Assembly (NCBI GenBank): GCA_949130495.1
Contig: OX422217.1
Location: forward strand, 577,016,606-577,080,605
Origin: Sambucus nigra
Lineage: Eukaryota > Streptophyta > Magnoliopsida > Dipsacales > Adoxaceae
Reading direction: 5' to 3'
Length of the DNA stretch: 64,000 bases
Shown here: in pieces, positions 59,459 through 64,000 of the stretch
Layout of the letters: each line of letters begins with the position of its first letter
Position numbering within the stretch: the stretch's first letter is position 1
Notes under the pieces: generated by a model
Databases searched by the model: none
Seen by the model: only the letters and a program-made list of their open reading frames with translations
What the model was told of the DNA's origin: nothing
Made by a program: the position numbers and the translations under genes

Positions 59459-61815
59459 CTATGGGACAATATCGGAGGGCAGAGCCTCAACATCCACCAG
59501 AGGGGTTTCCTCAATGACCATAACCGGCTGATCCTCAGATGTGCCGACCCCCTCAACCTGCACTTGTGATTCTATATAAGTCAGAGCCTCGGCAATCATA
59601 TGGTCGTCCAGTCTGACTGCTTCAATCGAAGGACGGACCGAGGAGACAACGTCACCAAACCTGAGGATGACCCACCGGCAGGCAGTCCTGATTCCTCTCT
59701 CCAAATATTCAAGTCCGAAGCCTTGAAACTCGTCAGAAATCTTATAAGCCTCAACAGCATCAGCCTCGGCTTTCTTGAGGGCTGCTTCAAGATCAGTCTT
59801 GTGCTTGTCGTCCATGTTGGTCAAGGCCTCGTCCTTTTCCTTGATAAGCAAGTCCTTGGCCTTAATGTCCTCGTCGTGTTTCCTCGTCAGCTGGTCCAGG
59901 ATCCTTGCATGCTCAATCCTGGTACTTTCCAACTCGACCCTTGCAGTATCAAGATCTGATTGAAGATCTTCCTCATGTTGGATAGCCCTCTCGGCTTCAT
60001 GGATCTTTGCTTGGTTCTCAGCCATCCATTTTGTTTCCGAGGTAAAGGCACACACAGACTGCACAAGAAAAATAAACTCATGTCAAGAGGCCGAGGAAAC
60101 AGTTGGTGAAAGAATGAAATTAAAAGAAGTGGGTCAAGACCAATACTTGTGCAATGGCGTGCAGACCATAGTCGTACAATTTGGCAGGAGGCATCTTCGA
60201 CAGGAACTCGTAGTCAGAGGCCGAGGGTGCAGAAAACATTGAGGCCTTGGCTACCCTCAAGTTTGCAATGAGTGATGAGGGCTCGGCCCTCAGATGTGCC
60301 AGGTTTTGAGACCAGAAGGCCCCCATGCTGGATGAAGAGGTCGTCCCCTCAGATGCTTCGACCCTGGCCCTCGTCCGAGAATCCGACCGAGGGTCAACAG
60401 GGGCCTCAGGCTCCTTTCTTTTATGGCTATCGGCGGTCGGCTCCACCACCGTCGGCCCAGCGGCCCTCGTCTTCCTCGGAGCCTGTTGAGGCTCCTTTCC
60501 TTTCTTCTTGGCCAAGCCTGATAATAAGTTGGGAGCAGTCATTTCCCAAAGATAGTCTGATATGCCTGCAGGACGACCTGATAAGAGGACAACACGTCAG
60601 AAAAATGCAGAGATAAAGAGGAAACACTTCAAAAATAAGTAAAGAATGGAAAATGTTCAGTATAACTCACATAGTTCAGTCAGAGGGCCGACCCTCGGAC
60701 TGGCTTCTTTGAGGAACCGGGGGGTCATCAGGTCTTCAAATTTTGGAAGTTCACCCTCTCTCCCTCGTCCTCTCAGATATTCAACGATATCCTTCTCCTC
60801 CAGACTAATCCAGGGTCTGATCTGGCCTTCATGGAAGGGTTAGACCATCTTCTGGGGACCCTCGGACCATCGGCGGTGGACTCCCACTCCCCAGAGATAA
60901 AGAATAATCGCTTTTTCCACTCGTGGTTGGAAGTTTGCGCCTCGTGGAGGAGTTTCTTCTCAGACCTCCTCGCCCCCAGATGATAGTATCCAAACTGTTT
61001 GGACGAGGAGGTGATATTGTAGCAGCCCAAGAATAGGTCGGCCGAGGGCTCGTCGGTGAAAGCATTCTTCCACAAGGAGATGTAGCCCAGGATCGTCCTC
61101 CATGAGTTAGGAGGAAGTTGAGAAGGGGCAACACCAAGGGCAGACAGGATATCTACGATGGTAGGTTGCAGAGGGAATCTGACTCCAACCTTGAACATTT
61201 GTTCATAAACTGCAACCTCTCCCTCTTCACAATCAAAAACCCTCTCAGACTCAGAGGGAACTCTCATAGTTACGCTGGGGGCACTCCATAGGCATGCCTC
61301 CATATCAAGCGGTCGCGATCCCTAACAGAGGAGATATAGGACGAGGTATGGGAGGTATCAATCTGGTCATCTGTATCATCGCCCTCGTCCTCAGTCCCCT
61401 CTCCCTCGGCCTCGTCATCTGCCAGACGACCATGGGGAAAGGCCATCTCGAAGGCATGGGGAGATAGGGTTTTCATAGGGACAGCCTCGAAGGGGACCAT
61501 ACCCTCGGCCTCTCGGCCTGGGCTTAGGTCAGATGTCTCTCTCCTACCGGAAGTTCCAGCGCCAGTTGGCGAGGATACTCTCTCGTCTATCTCACTTGGT
61601 TTGGGAGTCTCGGCTGGACGAGAGGACGACCCACAAGACTCAGACGGTTCAAATGGTTTTATTGTGGCAAGAGGAATGGGAAAGATGGGTCGTACACAGT
61701 TAGGGTCGACCACTCGTCTCCTCTCTTCCTCTTCCTCTATTCGTCTGATCTCTGCAAAGAGCTTCTCTCTCAAGGATGGGAATTCAGATGCTAAACTATA
61801 AAGCCTCCTAAGCAT
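59459..61815 (-). pseudogene. Antisense extra gene of the Tat element (spliced; coiled-coil protein)
   Basis: Minus-strand frames form one gene. Exon 1 runs from about 61,815 to 60,671: an acidic N-terminus, then VGVRFPLQPTIVDILSALGV and PPNSWRTILGYISLWKN, which fits the 'putative gypsy type transposon' domain found in extra genes of plant Tat elements. A GTGAGT donor follows at 60,670. Exon 2 starts after TCCTGCAG near 60,569 (DYLWEMTAPNLLSGL) and ends near 60,154 (HAIAQ|gtattg). Exon 3 starts after TTCTTGTGCAG at 60,058 (SVCAFTSETKWMAENQ) and ends at 59,459. Exon 3 is Glu/Lys/Asp-rich with a long coiled coil. A one-base shift near 61,281 breaks exon 1. Function unknown. Introns can persist because they are invisible to splicing of the plus-strand genomic RNA. 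Confidence 0.75.
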
Positions 61816-62144
61816 TAAAAGGGAAGACCCTACACTTGGAGGAATTTGGGGAACTTAACTACAAACAAGTTTGCAGTTGACCAAATTAGACTTTTGGATT
61901 AAAAAGGGAATTGGTGGTTTTCACTCAAGAACACTCAAAAACCAGTCGCCAGAAAAGTTAAAAAACCACTCAAATTCGGCTCTACAGGCCTAAAACCAAA
62001 AAGCAAAAAAAAATAATGAAAGTAAAGAGGACGCTGGGGCAGAAGGATTACCTGAGAAAGAGATAGCAAAGCTGCCGAACTCGAAATGTAGAGATCGTAG
62101 AAATGAAGAGAAGGCTGGAAGCTAGAAAGTGGAAGTGTGGGCGC

Positions 62145-62180
62145 GAAGAAGAAGAAGAAGAAGAAGAAGAAGAGAGAGAG
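62145..62180. repeat. (GAA)n microsatellite
   Basis: About nine GAA units followed by GAGAGAGAG, upstream of the antisense gene, possibly in its leader or promoter. Confidence 0.9.
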
Positions 62181-62412
62181 TTCAAAAATTTCTTAATTAC
62201 CTTAGTAATGAGTGGGCCCATTGACCAAGGCAGGACACAGCCCACGAGGAAGGCATCATTAGGGCACAAAGCCCCAAGAAAAGTGTGTAGCCGCCATGCC
62301 TTGGAAACTGGAACAACAATGAGTACCTGCCTAGGTGTCACTCACCTAACTGATCATACACGCATCTCAATTACAGCACTATCCCTCAGCCATCTCAACA
62401 GCACCTATGGCT

Positions 62413-62429
62413 AAGGGTTGGGGGGTGAT
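62413..62429 (+). other. Polypurine tract before the Tat 3' LTR
   Basis: AAGGGTTGGGGGGTGAT immediately precedes the LTR start at 62,430. Confidence 0.75.
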
Positions 62430-63304
62430 TGATATACCCATTTATATCCTCGGCCTGGCTGAAGGTTACTTCCAAACGGATGACCCCTCAGGGGCCGACC
62501 CTTCATCAGGCTCCAGACTACCCCTCAGAGGGGCCGACCCTTCACCAGGCTCCGGATGACCCTTCAGGGGGGCGACCCTTCACCAGGCTCCAGACGACGC
62601 CTCAGAGGGGTCGACCCTTCACCAGGCTCCGGACGACCCTCCGAGGGGCTGACCCTTCGTCAGGCTCCGGACGACCCTCCGAGGGTACGACAGTACGAGG
62701 CCAGAATTGGGACAGACTCACTACTGGAAGGAACTTTGCCCTCTGCCTCGGCCCATAGGCCGAGGGTGACATCATCACAGCGCGTGGTTTGGGAGACGCG
62801 TGGAACAGTGCGCGTGAGGCTCACACGGCACGTGGGAGACCGTTATAACAAAATCACACCCTCACGTGAGGGAATATTATGTCATCATTTGGCATCTACA
62901 GGTGTCAACAGGGGATTGGCTAGATCATCATTCACATGCACCATGCATACTTGGGGGGTACACTACACCCCCCAAGACCTATATATACTTGTCACCTACA
63001 ACCCTACAGGGGATCGATCAATTTGTTGTAACCCTAGCTAAAACTCTGCTTGTACACACAGTAGAGAGAAAGAGAGGCTGAGGTGCATTGTATTCAAGGC
63101 CATTAGTTCCCATACTTAGTGGATCACACACTCACAGTGGATGTAGGCCAAATTGGTTGAACCACTATACATCATTGTCTTATTTCCTCTTATACTCATC
63201 CCCTTCTACACACTTATACACTTATACATCTCCATGGATGCCATGGCTGCTACTATTTGAGCTCACTATCACTTATCCGGTGGTGCTAAATCTCAGCATC
63301 ATCA
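62430..63304 (+). repeat. 3' LTR of the Tat element
   Basis: Matches the 5' LTR closely. Differences cluster in the first 480 bp; I count only about three in the last 400. It has five 38-bp units and the same hairpin-TATA arrangement. Confidence 0.95.
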
Positions 63305-63514
63305 TGCTCAATCTGGAACAGTTCAAAACTGTGCTAAAAGTGTGCCAAAAATATCAAATTCTGGCACGGTTTAAAAGTGTACCAGAAGTGTTCCTGTTTG
63401 GTCAAATCTGGCACACTTTTAAACCGTGCCAGAAAAAAAGGGCCATTTTAGAACACCTGATTCTGGCACAGTTCAAAATTTAAACCGTGCCAGATTCTTA
63501 TTTTTGGTGTAGTG
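63305..63514 (-). repeat. Terminal/subterminal repeats of CACTA B
   Basis: Continues B's subterminal words after the Tat insertion (TCTGGCACGGTTTAAAAGTG, CACACTTTTAAACCGTGCCA) and ends TTTTTGGTGTAGTG at 63,514, matching the inverted terminus of element A. Confidence 0.85.
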
Positions 63515-64000
63515 AATCCATACCGATGATCGCATCATACTCAGTCATATCTAACACTAACATATCGGCAGGTAAAGTAAACCTCCCAATATCTAGTCCC
63601 ACACCTCTACATATAAGAGAAATCATAGAACCCCTACTCAATGGTGAATCTACACAAGTAACAGTGTTCTCTATGGTATCTAATAAACCCATAGCGTGTG
63701 AAAATCTCGTGGCAATAAAATAGTGTGTGGCCCCGTGTCAAATAAAATACGCCCCATAGTCCCCTAAATAGAAAACATACCCACAATAGTGGGTGAATCC
63801 TGTGGGACTGCGACCTGCTGGAGATGGTAAACTCATTCGTACTGAAGCTATCCCTGCGGGACTGGGACTGCTGGGATAGGTGGTAATGTTGGCATCTGCG
63901 GTGGTGCTGCGAGGGCGGCGAGAAACATAGGTCTCTAGGGCTCATGTCGAGCACCCTGCTGCTGTTGCTGTTGTGGGGCCCTGCCCCTTTTAGGACATTC
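63515..64000 (-). pseudogene. Chromovirus gag end and protease (second half of the split element)
   Basis: Minus strand from the window edge: ECPKRGRAPQQQQQQG (end of a gag zinc knuckle and Gln-rich spacer), a Pro-rich linker, then the protease. The active-site region has FDTG at about 63,745, with a one-base loss right after it. Protease continues as TRFSHAMGLLDTIENTV and VLDMTEYDAIIGMD. The reading is cut at the GMD|W motif by the CACTA B end at 63,514. It is of the same type and strand as the pol remnant at 31,665-33,843 and is most simply the upstream part of the same element. Gag continues beyond the window. Confidence 0.8.

Larger units (their letters stand above)
51323..63304 (+). mobile_element. 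Tat-clade Ty3/gypsy retrotransposon (12 kb), complete but disabled
   Basis: LTRs at 51,323-52,235 (913 bp) and 62,430-63,304 (875 bp) are flanked by TGCTC (51,318-51,322 and 63,305-63,309). Order: LTR, primer site, gag, protease, RT, RNase H, a second RNase H, integrase, tandem repeats, an antisense gene, polypurine tract, LTR. Two RNase H domains and an extra gene between integrase and the 3' LTR are hallmarks of Tat elements. The LTRs are nearly identical over their last 500 bp, implying a young insertion. Even so, gag-pol carries at least four premature stops and two frameshifts, so the element cannot move on its own. Confidence 0.95.
35431..63514 (-). mobile_element. CACTA element B (non-autonomous, left end lost), heavily nested
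   Basis: The right terminus GGTGTAGTG at 63,506-63,514 is the CACTA end, preceded by TGGCACGG...CCGTGCCA subterminal repeats (51,240-51,322 and 63,310-63,505, interrupted by the Tat retrotransposon). The 50,720-51,240 region is the inverted counterpart of element A's 38,640-39,262, including GGGCAGAGTTT and several GGCCATAAAA-type repeats. B therefore belongs to the same family as A in opposite orientation. Its satellite fills 35,431-50,700, split by A. No CACTACACC start is found on the left. The terminus abuts chromovirus protease sequence at 63,515. No transposase was seen. Confidence 0.8.

Noticed and set aside
59600..59959. 119-codon plus-strand frame opposite the antisense gene's exon 3
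   Set aside because: The minus-strand coiled-coil frame is longer, preceded by a good splice acceptor and fits the neighbouring exons; the plus frame is its shadow.

Overview
The window looks like repeat-dense, AT-rich DNA from an angiosperm nuclear genome, probably pericentromeric or otherwise transposon-saturated. The reasons are plant-type LTR retrotransposons of the Ty3/gypsy chromovirus (Tekay/Del-like) and Tat clades, CACTA, Harbinger-like and Mutator-like DNA elements, and many TA microsatellites. I see no convincing intact host gene, no tRNA or rRNA gene and no CRISPR array. The only possible host-gene trace is a weak, broken fasciclin-like reading frame near 3.8-4.3 kb.

Layout. 1-3,241: abutting remnants of two LTR elements. 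3,242-4,340: low-copy-looking DNA. 4,344-9,040: a Harbinger-type inverted-repeat element (TTA target duplication) that was entered by a 3.6-kb solo LTR. 9,054-11,222: a foldback, Mutator-like element. 11,562-24,524: a decayed chromovirus-like retrotransposon (target duplication GATCT) whose 3' LTR carries a second solo LTR (target duplication CACTC). 24,530-28,719: very AT-rich DNA with a 2-kb long-inverted-repeat element and a small MITE inside it. 28,720-33,843 and 63,515-64,000: two halves of one minus-strand chromovirus, split by about 29.7 kb of nested insertions.

Inside that split, from left to right: an LTR with a tRNA-Met-type primer site (33,844-34,896); a CACTA element ('B', about 35.4-63.5 kb, left end lost) filled with a 167-bp satellite; a second CACTA element of the same family ('A', 38,239-47,723, target duplication AAA) inserted in the opposite orientation inside B's satellite and carrying its own 33-copy array; and a 12-kb Tat retrotransposon (51,323-63,304, target duplication TGCTC) in B's subterminal region. 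The Tat element has gag, protease, RT, two RNase H domains and integrase on the plus strand. It also has an intron-containing extra gene on the minus strand.

The most interesting signal is inside the chromovirus-like LTRs. Five LTRs share a donor-like AGGCAAG motif about 0.56-0.67 kb from their start. Where the LTR is complete they also share a CTRAC branch-point motif and a YAG|GT acceptor about 1.7-2.5 kb further on, followed by conserved exon-like sequence. This resembles an intron held entirely inside the LTR, with a GC-AG donor. Within that candidate intron every LTR carries a short cluster of TCGA-centred palindromes. The position of the cluster is conserved but its sequence is not. Neither observation follows from the standard LTR annotation.
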